Source: CAZBEL01 sp964628055 (GTDB lineage Bacteria; Fidelibacterota; Marinisomatia; Marinisomatales; TCS56). Taken from it: a stretch of DNA of 59,446 bases. Below the pieces are notes generated by a model. That model saw only the letters and a program-made list of their open reading frames with translations. It had not been told where the DNA came from and ran no database searches. Below, piece by piece: positions 18,201 to 26,746 of this stretch (within the stretch, counting starts at the first letter, position 1; each line of letters starts with the position of its first letter). The stretch lies in assembly GCA_964628055.1 (NCBI GenBank), contig CAZVNL010000013.1, forward strand, positions 1-59,446, written 5' to 3'. A program made the translations under genes and the position numbers.

Positions 18201-18347
18201 CGATTCGCCCAGGTCTCCTGACTCATGCTTTTACGATCAAGCCAACCTTCTCATCCCTTCAACAGGACAATGGCATTACGGTTGATCAACGCATTCACAG
18301 TAGCGGGAACTGTGCTCGATTTTCACGAGCTTCCCTGCCACGAATCG
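18201..18347 (-). promoter_or_regulatory. Cobalamin (AdoCbl-type) riboswitch aptamer
   Basis: On the minus strand the conserved cobalamin elements occur in order. They are a GGGAA-start hairpin (GCTCG/CGAGC), then ACAGTTCCCGCTACTGTGA (around 18295-18317), then GCCATTG and GGGATGAGAAGGTTGGC, and finally the B12 box GAGTCAGGAGACCTGGGC. The ends pair as a perfect 7-base P1 stem (CGATTCG at 18341-18347 with CGAATCG at 18201-18207). It lies 104 bases before the btuB-like gene. Binding of cobalamin should lower expression of that gene and the propeller lipoprotein. Confidence 0.93.
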
Positions 18348-18599
18348 TATTCAAAAGGTAAGGCAAGCTTAGGGGTAGGGAACCATGCTTGGCAATCTTT
18401 TTCCGCTGCCACCATGATAAAGGCAAAATTTGATGTTGGTTATGACCCTGTTGGATTTAACGGAAACAGTAAATCAATAACCTACTTCCGTCCGGTGCGG
18501 TTTTTTTGCAATTTCATCCTGGGTGGTTCCCTTCGCCTTACCCCTTGTGAATGAAGAAAATAGAGGGATAAATTCGCTCATGTTTTATCCAAGATCACA
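18348..18599. other. Intergenic region between btuB leader and nlpC/P60 gene
   Basis: No coding gene is supported here. The region must hold the minus-strand promoter for the riboswitch transcript and a plus-strand promoter for the downstream NlpC/P60 gene, but no hexamer pair is convincing. A plus-strand nested stem-loop and a terminator-like hairpin lie inside it and are listed separately. Confidence 0.5.
18438..18507 (+). terminator. Nested stem-loop followed by terminator-like hairpin
   Basis: GGTTAT (18438-18443) pairs with ATAACC (18477-18482), and inside it GATTTA (18454-18459) pairs with TAAATC (18470-18475). Immediately after comes a short hairpin CCGT/GCGG (18488-18500) followed by seven Ts (18501-18507). 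The arrangement resembles an attenuator in front of the NlpC/P60 gene that starts 93 bases later. The terminator stem is short and includes a G-U pair, and I do not recognise a known RNA family. Confidence 0.35.
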
Positions 18600-19394
18600 A
18601 TGCATCAACAACATTTTATCGTAAATGTGTCCGTCATGAATCTCTACGGTGAACCTGCGTTCGAGGCTCCTGTAGTAACTCAGGCGCTCTTAGGAGAGAC
18701 CTGTCAACTCTTGGAGTTGGCCGACTCCTGGGCACAAATACGTCAGTGGGATGACTACGTGGGATGGGCGCCACGCACCCAGGGAGTGCTCACGGACAAA
18801 CCTTACCAGGCCAACTTTACATACCACGGTTTTTGCACCAGGGTTTACTCTTCCCATAATGAGGAAAATATTATTCGGGAGCTGGTGTATGGCTGCCAGG
18901 TGGAAGCGACTCCGGCACCTCAGAAAGGCTACAACCTAATTTTACCAGATGGCTGCGAGGGTTGGGCCAATGGTCCTTTCGACAACATCGTAGCTCGAGC
19001 TGACCGGGTGACAATCATCGCCGTTGCCCGCACCTTTTTAGGGGTGCCGTACCTGTGGGGTGGTAAGTCGCCCCGGGGGTTTGATTGTTCCGGATTTACG
19101 CAGACCGTGTTCCGTACGGTGGGCATTAACCTTCCCCGAGACGCTCACAAACAGGCGGAATTTTTCCAGGATGCAAGGGTGGATTACACCCAGGCACAAC
19201 CGGGAGACCTTCTGTTTTTCGGTACCAAAGATAATATCACTCACGTCGCTATTTATTTAGGTCAAGAACAATTTATCCATTCGCAAGGTTGGGTGCGGGA
19301 ACAGAGTTTCGATTCCCAGGACGCCGATTATCATGGGCGCTTGAAAGAGAAATATTTGTTCACCTGCTCCATTGACAAGGTGTTGGCGGCCTAA
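18600..19394 (+). CDS. NlpC/P60-family peptidase with SH3-like N-terminal domains
   Basis: A 264-residue cysteine peptidase of the YkfC/dipeptidyl-peptidase VI type, which cleaves gamma-D-glutamyl bonds in peptidoglycan peptides. Two SH3b-like regions (about residues 5-60 and 70-130) precede the catalytic domain. The triad is visible as C163 in RGFDCSGF, H215 in NITHVAIYLG and H227 in FIHSQG. There is no signal peptide, so it probably recycles wall peptides inside the cell. Its stop codon overlaps the HNH gene start as TAATG, which implies translational coupling. Confidence 0.88.
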   Translation: MHQQHFIVNVSVMNLYGEPAFEAPVVTQALLGETCQLLELADSWAQIRQWDDYVGWAPRTQGVLTDKPYQANFTYHGFCTRVYSSHNEENIIRELVYGCQVEATPAPQKGYNLILPDGCEGWANGPFDNIVARADRVTIIAVARTFLGVPYLWGGKSPRGFDCSGFTQTVFRTVGINLPRDAHKQAEFFQDARVDYTQAQPGDLLFFGTKDNITHVAIYLGQEQFIHSQGWVREQSFDSQDADYHGRLKEKYLFTCSIDKVLAA

Positions 19395-19933
19395 TGTCCT
19401 TGCATCGTACCCTGAACGGATCCTTGTTGAGTCGCGCCGTGTTGGTTCTGAACACCAATTTCACCCCCTTGATGATTTGCACGGCCAAACGGGCCATTTG
19501 CCTGTACTTCCTGGAAAAAGTCGATGTCGTAGAAACCTATCAGGAGAGTATTCATTCTCCCTCCCTCACCCTGGCGTTACCCAGCATCGTCAAGTTGAAG
19601 GAATATGTCCATTACAATAGCATGAGCGTTATTTTGAGTCGCAAGAATATTCTCCTGCGTGATCACCACCAGTGCCAATACTGTGGTCGGAAAACAGGCC
19701 CCCTCACCATTGACCACGTCATCCCTCGGGAAAGGGGTGGGAGTGACCAGTGGGATAATTTAGTAACCGCCTGTCAGCCGTGTAATTTGAAAAAGGGTAA
19801 CCACACACCCGAAGAAGTGAGTATGCGTCTATTGAGAGTTCCGCGCAAACCCAACCGGATTCATTACTTCCAGCAATTTGTACAAGAACTACAGGCAGCT
19901 TGGCGACCTTATCTTTTTTTAGAACCCCTGTAA
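19394..19933 (+). CDS. HNH endonuclease-fold protein
   Basis: A 179-residue protein with a C-terminal HNH (His-Cys box) domain: CQYCGRKTGPLTIDHVIPRE, then GGSDQWDNLVTACQPCN and KK. The two CxxC pairs would hold a zinc ion, with D-H of IDHV and the later Asn and His as the active site. The N-terminal part (LVLNTNFTPLMICTAKRAI and KVDVVETY) is the domain usual in the solitary HNH proteins that are widespread in Bacteroidetes-related genomes and have no assigned biological role. The ATG overlaps the stop of the NlpC/P60 gene by one base. Confidence 0.85.
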   Translation: MSLHRTLNGSLLSRAVLVLNTNFTPLMICTAKRAICLYFLEKVDVVETYQESIHSPSLTLALPSIVKLKEYVHYNSMSVILSRKNILLRDHHQCQYCGRKTGPLTIDHVIPRERGGSDQWDNLVTACQPCNLKKGNHTPEEVSMRLLRVPRKPNRIHYFQQFVQELQAAWRPYLFLEPL

Positions 19934-19946
19934 ATTGAGTAAACAC

Positions 19947-20918
19947 ATGAAACGGGTTTTGAGTGGAATTCAACCTTCCGGTGAATTACATCTGGGTAAT
20001 TATTTTGGCATGATGTCGCGTATGATCGCCTACCAGGAGGAAAGCGACCTGTTCTGTTTTATCGTAAATTATCATGCTTTAACTACCATCCATGATAGGG
20101 AGTGCCTCCAGGCGAATACCCTGGATGCCGCGCTGGATTTTTTAGCCCTGGGGTTGGATCCTGAAAAAGCGACTTTTTGGGTGCAGTCTGACGTTCCCCA
20201 GGTGACCGAATTGACCTGGATTTTGTCTAATCTAACGGGGATGGGGTTACTGGAACGCGCCACATCTTATAAGGATAAAATCGCCCAGGGCGTACGTCCC
20301 AACGTGGGGTTGTTTTCGTACCCCCTTCTCATGGCAGCGGATATTCTTTGCTTCGGGGGCGAGATCATCCCGGTAGGGAAGGATCAGAAGCAGCATGTGG
20401 AAATCACCCGGGATATCGCCTTGCGCTTCAACCAAACCTTTGGGGAGGTGTTTATCGTTCCGGAACCGGATATTGAAGAGGTGAACCAGTTAGTCCCGGG
20501 AATTGACGGACGGAAAATGAGCAAATCTTATGGAAACACCATTCCCATTTTTGGGGATGAGGAACGCATTCGCCAGTTGGTTATGTCCATCGTTACCGAT
20601 TCCACACCGATCCAGGAACCTAAACCGGTTGATACGCCTCTCTTTCACCTGTACAGTCTTTTTCTGACTCCCGGCGAGCGGGAGCAATTAAAAGAGAGGT
20701 TCCAAACGCCGGGCTTGGGATATGTGGCGGTGAAAAAGGAACTATTCGCTCACTTAATGGATTATTTTCAACCCTACCGGGAGAAGCGTGTGTATCTCCA
20801 AAAACATCGGGAGGACGTTTTAGAAACCCTTCGAAAAGGGGCCACCAAGGCCGCAGCGGTTGCTGACAGCTTTATGCGAAAGGTCCGCAGCGCAGTAGGA
20901 CTCTATTATTGGGATTGA
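19947..20918 (+). CDS. trpS: Tryptophanyl-tRNA synthetase
   Basis: A 323-residue class I aminoacyl-tRNA synthetase that charges tRNA-Trp. It opens MKRVLSGIQPSGELHLGNYFG, where HLGN is the HIGH-equivalent motif, and carries KMSKSYGN as the KMSKS loop. The length is normal for bacterial TrpS. A TTG at 19935 gives four extra residues, but the ATG at 19947 matches the conserved N-terminus of the family and is preferred. The scpA gene begins one base after the stop. Confidence 0.96.
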   Translation: MKRVLSGIQPSGELHLGNYFGMMSRMIAYQEESDLFCFIVNYHALTTIHDRECLQANTLDAALDFLALGLDPEKATFWVQSDVPQVTELTWILSNLTGMGLLERATSYKDKIAQGVRPNVGLFSYPLLMAADILCFGGEIIPVGKDQKQHVEITRDIALRFNQTFGEVFIVPEPDIEEVNQLVPGIDGRKMSKSYGNTIPIFGDEERIRQLVMSIVTDSTPIQEPKPVDTPLFHLYSLFLTPGEREQLKERFQTPGLGYVAVKKELFAHLMDYFQPYREKRVYLQKHREDVLETLRKGATKAAAVADSFMRKVRSAVGLYYWD

Positions 20919-20919
20919 C

Positions 20920-21642
20920 GTGTACCGGATTCGCCTGGAGCAGTTTGAAGGTCCGTTAGATCTATTACTCTATTTCATCCGCCGGGATGAGATTGATATT
21001 TACGACATTCCCATCGCCCGGATTACGGCGGAATACATGGAAACGTTGGAAATGATGCAACAGATGAACTTAGCCAAGGCGGGTGATTTTATTGTTATGG
21101 CGGCCACCCTCATGCGTTTGAAAGCCAAGATGTTACTCCCTCGGGTGGGGGATGCGGAAGATGAGGAGTATGAAGACCCCCGGACGGAACTGGTGCGCCA
21201 GTTGCTGGAATACCAGCGCTTCAAGAAAGCCGCGGAAACGTTGGAGCACCTGGCCCATAGCCAACGGGAACATTTCACCCTTGGTCAAGAACTGGCTCTC
21301 GAACCCCTAGAAGATACAGTGGACCATTACCTAAAAGACGTCTCCCTGTTTCACCTGGCGCAAGTTTTTAAGGAGGCCTTGGAACGGGTCCCGGTATTAA
21401 AAGATTACGAACTGCACCGAGAACCAGTGAAGCTCGATGACCAACGGGCGTACATTCTCCGTAGTTTTGACGGGGATCGACGGACGACTTTCTCCGCGTT
21501 GATCAATCCTCTAAAATCCCGTCTGGAAATGATTGTAACCTTTTTAGCACTCTTAGAGATGATTCGCAGCCGGGAGATCGCCATTATGCAAAAACGACGC
21601 TTCGGGGAAATTGAGTTGCGTTTATTGAAGTCCCAGTCCTGA
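20920..21642 (+). CDS. scpA: Segregation and condensation protein A
   Basis: A 240-residue kleisin that joins the SMC heads and ScpB in the condensin complex for chromosome segregation. The N-terminal FEGPLDLLLYFIRRDEIDIY motif and the C-terminal winged helix (FLALLEMIRSREIAIMQ, about residues 205-221) define ScpA. The start is GTG, one base after the trpS stop. The partner scpB follows after 13 bases. No smc gene is in the window. Confidence 0.95.
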   Translation: MYRIRLEQFEGPLDLLLYFIRRDEIDIYDIPIARITAEYMETLEMMQQMNLAKAGDFIVMAATLMRLKAKMLLPRVGDAEDEEYEDPRTELVRQLLEYQRFKKAAETLEHLAHSQREHFTLGQELALEPLEDTVDHYLKDVSLFHLAQVFKEALERVPVLKDYELHREPVKLDDQRAYILRSFDGDRRTTFSALINPLKSRLEMIVTFLALLEMIRSREIAIMQKRRFGEIELRLLKSQS

Positions 21643-21655
21643 AGGACCGTAGCTC

Positions 21656-22273
21656 ATGCGCCAGGAAGAACAGTTACAAATCATCGAAGCCCTGCTTTTT
21701 TCATCCCTTGAACCGTTAACTCAGCGGCGGGTGGATGCCGTGTTCAAGGGACAAGCCCCTGTTTTAAAAGAGTGTATCCCCACCCTGCAAGCATGGTTAC
21801 AAAAGGGGCACCACGCCCTGGAAATTCAGGAAGTAGCGGGAGGGTATCGTCTGGTAACGCGGGCGGAGTATGCCCAGTGGATCCGACGACTGGAACCGCA
21901 CAAGGGGCAGTTGTATTTATCCCAAGCCGCCCTGGAAACACTGGCCATCGTGGCCTATAAACAACCCATCAACCGTTTTGACATCGAGGCGATCCGCGGG
22001 GTCGACTGCACCGGTGTTTTGAAAACCCTCCTTACGCGGAACCTGATCCGGATTTCCGGGCGGGGAACTGGCCCCGGCCGACCTCTTTTATACGGTACTA
22101 CCCGGATCTTTTTAGAGTATTTTGGGGTGAGCAGTCTCACCGACTTACCCAAGTTGAAGGAGATCAAAGAGCTGGATGAAGGCCAGAGCCAGGAACAGGT
22201 GGCTTTATTTTCCCCTGACGTGGAAACCCCCGCTTCAGAAAATGTTACCAATTCTGCCCAGGAACCAACTTGA
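21656..22273 (+). CDS. scpB: Segregation and condensation protein B
   Basis: A 205-residue partner of ScpA and SMC. Two winged-helix domains are visible. The conserved segment LSQAALETLAIVAYKQPINR with DIEAIRGVD is the ScpB signature, followed by RNLIRISGRGTGPGRPLLYG. An acidic, low-complexity C-terminal tail (about residues 165-205) is typical of the family. It forms an operon with scpA and precedes rluB, as in many bacteria. Confidence 0.95.
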   Translation: MRQEEQLQIIEALLFSSLEPLTQRRVDAVFKGQAPVLKECIPTLQAWLQKGHHALEIQEVAGGYRLVTRAEYAQWIRRLEPHKGQLYLSQAALETLAIVAYKQPINRFDIEAIRGVDCTGVLKTLLTRNLIRISGRGTGPGRPLLYGTTRIFLEYFGVSSLTDLPKLKEIKELDEGQSQEQVALFSPDVETPASENVTNSAQEPT

Positions 22274-22315
22274 TTCAGAAGGTGGGGTAGGAGTGCGGAC
22301 TAAGCTTTACGTTTC

Positions 22316-23026
22316 ATGCGGTTAAATAAATATTTGGCCCTAGCAGGGGTGGCTTCCCGCCGTGCTGCGGAGCAACTGATTCGCGCCGCCACCACAACCG
22401 TGAACGGTAAGGTGATCCTGGATCCCGCTTATGTTGTTCGCGACGACGACCTCGTCTGTTACGATGGCCAACGTCTTACCCTAACTGACCATTCAAAAGT
22501 TTATTTGTTGAATAAACCGGCAGGTGTGATCACCACCAGCAATGATCCCCACGGACGGTCTACAGTGGTTGATCTCATCCCCCACAAAGGACGCCTTTTT
22601 CCCGTGGGACGATTAGACCAAGCTACCACGGGTCTCTTACTACTCACCAATGATGGGGAATTGATGGAGCGGTTATTGCATCCCCGGTACCAGGTTCCGC
22701 GCCTCTATGAGGTCGTCATCGACCGTCCGTTACAGAGAGCTGAGGTTCAGAAGATGGAACGGGGATTGTACATAGGTGAAGGTGAATGGGGTCGCGCAAA
22801 GTTTGTGAAGCAAAGCACGGTAAAAAAGCGTACCACCGTTGTCCTCCGTCTCACCGAGGGGAAGAAGCGCGAGGTCCGGCGTTTGATGACGACCTTGAAG
22901 CGCCGGATATTCAGGTTATGTCGTATTCAATTCGGGCCAGTGAGCTTAGGGGATTTACCATTGGGGCACTGGCGGGAACTGACCCCGGAGGAAATAGAAA
23001 AGTTGAAAAAGTACCGGAAGCGTTAG
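22316..23026 (+). CDS. rluB: 23S rRNA pseudouridine synthase RluB/RsuA family
   Basis: A 236-residue enzyme that converts a 23S rRNA uridine to pseudouridine. An N-terminal S4 RNA-binding domain (MRLNKYLALAGVASRR...) precedes the catalytic domain, with the nucleophilic Asp101 in PVGRLDQATTGLLLLTNDG and the family ending KREVRRLM. The scpB-rluB-cmk order is widely conserved and favours RluB over RsuA or RluE/F. The start is ATG at 22316, 42 bases after scpB. Confidence 0.92.
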   Translation: MRLNKYLALAGVASRRAAEQLIRAATTTVNGKVILDPAYVVRDDDLVCYDGQRLTLTDHSKVYLLNKPAGVITTSNDPHGRSTVVDLIPHKGRLFPVGRLDQATTGLLLLTNDGELMERLLHPRYQVPRLYEVVIDRPLQRAEVQKMERGLYIGEGEWGRAKFVKQSTVKKRTTVVLRLTEGKKREVRRLMTTLKRRIFRLCRIQFGPVSLGDLPLGHWRELTPEEIEKLKKYRKR

Positions 23027-23138
23027 GGTGAAATTCAGCGGCCAATACTGGGTCTGGATACGGCTTATCGAGGGTGGAAATAGTGGTATTTCCTCGTGGT
23101 TACGTGTAAATTCGCCGGCTATTTAAGAAAGTTGCAAG

Positions 23139-23816
23139 ATGATTATCGCTATTGACGGATTAGCCGCCTCCGGAAAAAGCACCACGGCACAACAGGTTGC
23201 TCGCCAATTGGGGTTTACTTACCTGGATACGGGTGCCATGTACCGTGCCGTTACTTTGGCAATATTGGAACGGAATTTGGATTTAAGGGACGATGCTGGT
23301 CTGCGTGCCTTATTGTCCGAATTGAGTCTGGAGTTAGGATACGACCACGACGAACAGAGGATTTATTTGAACGGTCGGGACGTGACGCAGGCTGTGCGTT
23401 CCCAGCGGGTGACGTCCCGGGTAAGCGCCGTGAGCGCACTCCCCCTGGTTCGGGAAGCCATGGTGAAAATCCAACGGGAATTAGGTACTAAAGCCGATTG
23501 CGTCGTGGAAGGACGGGATATTGGGACGGTAGTCTTTCCCCAGGCCGAGTTGAAGTTTTTCATCGTGGCCGACTATGAAACCCGGGCGCGACGGCGACAA
23601 AGCGACTTACGACGATTGGGTGAAGAACAGGCGCTGGAAATCATCATGGAGGATCTTAAAAAGCGCGACGAATGGGATGCCAGCCGGGCCCATTCACCCT
23701 TGAAAAAAGCAACCGATGCAATTGTCATTGATACCTCGAATCTAACTATCGAGAAACAGGTGGCGGTTGTAGTCGAACACTATAAACACTATTTGGAAAG
23801 AAGGAAAGGTAAATGA
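23139..23816 (+). CDS. cmk: Cytidylate kinase
   Basis: A 225-residue enzyme that phosphorylates CMP and dCMP. The P-loop is IAIDGLAASGKST (K13), followed by LDTGAMYRAVT and later VVEGRDIGTVVFP and RQSDLRRLGE, all signatures of Cmk. Its stop overlaps the rpsA start as ATGA, the classical cmk-rpsA arrangement. The preceding 112-base gap holds no visible gene. Confidence 0.96.
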   Translation: MIIAIDGLAASGKSTTAQQVARQLGFTYLDTGAMYRAVTLAILERNLDLRDDAGLRALLSELSLELGYDHDEQRIYLNGRDVTQAVRSQRVTSRVSAVSALPLVREAMVKIQRELGTKADCVVEGRDIGTVVFPQAELKFFIVADYETRARRRQSDLRRLGEEQALEIIMEDLKKRDEWDASRAHSPLKKATDAIVIDTSNLTIEKQVAVVVEHYKHYLERRKGK

Positions 23817-25726
23817 CTGAATTCAACATAGAAGAACCCGTTGCTGAACAGGCGGACGAAGAAGCTGTTATTGACGTCAGTGTAGACTCCCCTCCGGCGG
23901 AGGAAACACCGGCAAGAGAAACCACCCCCCAGAAGGAACCCCGGGACTATTTAAATCCGGATTTATTTGCTGACGTTCAAGTCCTTAACCCAGCCGACCT
24001 TGTGGATGAGGATACCCAGGACGACTTGGCGCCCATCAAAGAAAAATACCTAGAAACCATCTCGGATATTTCGGAGAAGCAAGTCATCACCGGCCGGGTG
24101 ATCGGGATGAACGATGTTGAGGTTTTGGTGGATATCGGTTTTAAATCCGAAGGGGTCATCGACCGTTCGGAGTTTGCTGAAGGAGAACTGCCTAAGATTG
24201 GTGACCAGATCGATGTCTTTTTGGCCCATATTGAGGATAAGAGCGGGAATTTGGTGCTCTCCAAGGAAAAGGCCGATTTCATGCGTCGCTGGGCGGAAAT
24301 TAGAGAGCGGTATGCAAAAAATGAGACGGTGACCGGTGAAATAATCCGGCGAATTAAGGGTGGGTTGGTTATTGACCTGGAGGGTATCCAGGCCTTTTTA
24401 CCCGGCTCGCAAATTGACTTGCGCCCGGTGAAAGATTTCGATCAGTATATCGACCAGGAAATTGAGGTTCGTATCGTCAAACTGAACGAAGCCCGAAAAA
24501 ATATTGTCGTTTCCCACAAAGTCATTTTGGAAGAGAGCCAAAAGGAACAACGCGAGGCGCTCTTGAATGAAATCGAAGTGGGGCAAGTTTTGGAAGGACG
24601 AGTGAAGAATATTACCGACTTTGGTGTTTTCCTTGATCTGGGAGGGGTGGATGGACTGTTACATATTACTGACCTCTCCTGGGGTCGCGTCTCCCATCCT
24701 TCAGAAATCGTTAACTTAGATGAGACCCTCACCGTAAAAGTCATTGACTTCGACCGGGAAAAGCAGCGCATTTCCCTGGGTCTAAAACAGTTGACTCCCC
24801 ATCCCTGGGATAGCGTGGAAGAACGGTATCCCGTGGGAACTACGGTTAAGGGTAAGGTGGTAAGCATGACCAATTACGGTGTTTTTGTGGAAATCGAACC
24901 GGGGGTGGAAGGGTTAGTTCACATCTCGGAGATGTCCTGGACGCGGCACATAAAGAATCCTTCCGAGATCTATTCCATGGGAGATGAAGTGGAGGCCATG
25001 GTTCTTTCCATTGACACTGCCGAGCGGAAGATCAGCCTGGGTGCCAAGCAGCTACAGCCCGATCCCTGGGACCAGATTGAAGAAAAGTATATCGTGGGTT
25101 CCATTCACAAGGGGAAGGTCATGAATCTAACCCAGTTCGGGGCGTTTGTGGAGTTGGAGGAAGGTATCGAAGGACTCATACACGTTTCCGACCTTTCCTG
25201 GACGAAGTTAGTGAAACACCCGCGGGAAATTTTGGAGCGCGGTCAGGAAGTGAATGTGCGGGTCTTAGAAGTTTCCCGTGAAAGCCGCCGTATTGCTTTA
25301 GGCTTGAAACAGGTGGAAGAAGACCCCTGGCCGGAAATCATCAAGTACTTTGAAACCGGTAAGGAGTTTGAAGGTACAATCATTCGCATTCTGGACAAGG
25401 GGATTATTCTCCAGATGGAAAAGGATGTGGAGGGCATCATCCCCTTCGGGAAATATTCCAAGCGTAAGCGGCGCGCCGTTGCTTCCCGCTTCAAAGCTGG
25501 GGACAAAATCCGCGGGCGCGTCATGGAAGTGAAGCCCGACGATCGCAAGGTGATCCTGTTCCTGGAGGACTTGACTAAGGAAGAGGAGCCGGACTCGGGT
25601 GGCAGCAAAGTGGAAGAATTTTTAAGCACCCAAGAAGCCCCGGCTGGTGAGACCCTGGAAATACCCAAAACCGAGCCGGAGGAGGCTCAGGAGACCGCCG
25701 ACGACGAAGTCAAGGAAGAAGCTTAA
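23813..25726 (+). CDS. rpsA: 30S ribosomal protein S1
   Basis: A 637-residue mRNA-binding ribosomal protein. Six S1 (OB-fold) repeats can be followed: ITGRVIGMNDVEVLVDIG, VTGEIIRRIKGGLVIDL, LEGRVKNITDFGVFLDLGG, VKGKVVSMTNYGVFVEIE, HKGKVMNLTQFGAFVELEEG and FEGTIIRILDKGIILQME. The third to fifth repeats carry the strong GLLHITDLSW type RNA-binding motif. The acidic N-terminal extension (about 60 residues) and the acidic C-terminal tail after residue 590 are longer than in E. coli S1 and are common in FCB bacteria. Confidence 0.96.
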   Translation: MTEFNIEEPVAEQADEEAVIDVSVDSPPAEETPARETTPQKEPRDYLNPDLFADVQVLNPADLVDEDTQDDLAPIKEKYLETISDISEKQVITGRVIGMNDVEVLVDIGFKSEGVIDRSEFAEGELPKIGDQIDVFLAHIEDKSGNLVLSKEKADFMRRWAEIRERYAKNETVTGEIIRRIKGGLVIDLEGIQAFLPGSQIDLRPVKDFDQYIDQEIEVRIVKLNEARKNIVVSHKVILEESQKEQREALLNEIEVGQVLEGRVKNITDFGVFLDLGGVDGLLHITDLSWGRVSHPSEIVNLDETLTVKVIDFDREKQRISLGLKQLTPHPWDSVEERYPVGTTVKGKVVSMTNYGVFVEIEPGVEGLVHISEMSWTRHIKNPSEIYSMGDEVEAMVLSIDTAERKISLGAKQLQPDPWDQIEEKYIVGSIHKGKVMNLTQFGAFVELEEGIEGLIHVSDLSWTKLVKHPREILERGQEVNVRVLEVSRESRRIALGLKQVEEDPWPEIIKYFETGKEFEGTIIRILDKGIILQMEKDVEGIIPFGKYSKRKRRAVASRFKAGDKIRGRVMEVKPDDRKVILFLEDLTKEEEPDSGGSKVEEFLSTQEAPAGETLEIPKTEPEEAQETADDEVKEEA

Positions 25727-25759
25727 CCGTCTCGTAAGTAGCCGGTTCAACCGGAGACC

Positions 25760-26746
25760 ATGAATCGCCAGCGCCTGGTTGATACTATAAAACGTCAGCA
25801 TTTAGGCTATCGGGGAGGGGCCCTGGCACTGGCGCTACTCCTATGGGTCTTTGTGGTGAGTGAAAATGAGTATACCTACGTCATCCAAATTCCCATCGAA
25901 GCCCGGAATCTGAGTGCTCAGAAAGCCCATAAAAAGGAAGTCCCCCGTACCGCCCGGGTGCGCATCCGGGGAACCGGCCGGAATATTTTCAAGAGTCTCT
26001 TGCTGAAAAATTTCGTATCGGATTTTAAACTGGTGTTGGATCTGGAGCGGATCTCGGAAGAATACGACTTTATCCTCAACGAGTATTTCGAGCGCTATCC
26101 CCAGAAAGTGGTCATTCCTTCCTCTTTTGGGTTAGAGTACGTGGAAGTGGTGTCTCCCCTTTCCATCCATATTAGTTTGGATGAGAACTTAGTCAAGGCC
26201 ATCCCCGTAAAAGTGGGACTCCACCTGGAACTGCGTCCCGGCTATACCATGGTTGGACCCCCCCGCCTGATTCCCGACACCGTGAAGGTAGCTGGTCCTA
26301 AGGAAGTAGTTCAAACCATCGAATATGTCATGACCAAGGGGGATACTTTATGGAACGTGGAAACCCCCATCTCTATGATCGTGCCGCTTATGAAGTCTTC
26401 CAGCCATCTCTTGGAGTATTCCCACAATTCGGTGCATATTTATCAGAATGTTCAGGCCATCAGCGAGCGGATCATTAGTGAGATTCCTGTCGAAGTGGTG
26501 AATATTTATCCCGGGTTGCGTGTTTTTGTGAATCCCAGTACGGTGGCTTTGACGGTGGTGGGCGGGGTAGATCGCATCGCTGAAATTCAACCAGAGGATA
26601 TCCGCGTAACCATTGATTTCAGCAAACAGTGGCGCAACAAACAGCAGTTTTACGAGCCTCAGGTGGTAGTCCCAGAAGGGGTCATCAGTTGGCAGGATTT
26701 GTCTCCCCGGAATGTTGAGTTGGTGGTAACCAAGGCCGCTGGTTGA
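25760..26746 (+). CDS. YbbR-domain (CdaR-like) membrane-anchored protein
   Basis: A 328-residue protein with one N-terminal membrane helix (about residues 20-34) followed by extracytoplasmic YbbR-type beta domains, for example VRIRGTGRNIFKSLL and LRPGYTMVGPPRLIPDTVKVAGP. In Firmicutes the homologue CdaR regulates the c-di-AMP cyclase CdaA. No cdaA is next to it here, so that function is not established. It overlaps tsaD by 4 bases (TTGA). Confidence 0.75.
   Translation: MNRQRLVDTIKRQHLGYRGGALALALLLWVFVVSENEYTYVIQIPIEARNLSAQKAHKKEVPRTARVRIRGTGRNIFKSLLLKNFVSDFKLVLDLERISEEYDFILNEYFERYPQKVVIPSSFGLEYVEVVSPLSIHISLDENLVKAIPVKVGLHLELRPGYTMVGPPRLIPDTVKVAGPKEVVQTIEYVMTKGDTLWNVETPISMIVPLMKSSSHLLEYSHNSVHIYQNVQAISERIISEIPVEVVNIYPGLRVFVNPSTVALTVVGGVDRIAEIQPEDIRVTIDFSKQWRNKQQFYEPQVVVPEGVISWQDLSPRNVELVVTKAAG

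Noticed and set aside
18360..18420. Second riboswitch or SRP RNA upstream of the cobalamin riboswitch
   Set aside because: I compared the segment with cobalamin, GEMM, TPP and 4.5S RNA conserved motifs and found none of their core sequences.
18225..18554. 109-codon plus-strand ORF upstream of the NlpC/P60 gene
   Set aside because: It runs antisense through the cobalamin riboswitch, has low-complexity composition and no start signals.
24442..25668. Long antisense ORFs (143 and 141 codons) opposite rpsA
   Set aside because: They are Ser/Thr-rich shadows of the S1 repeats caused by codon bias.
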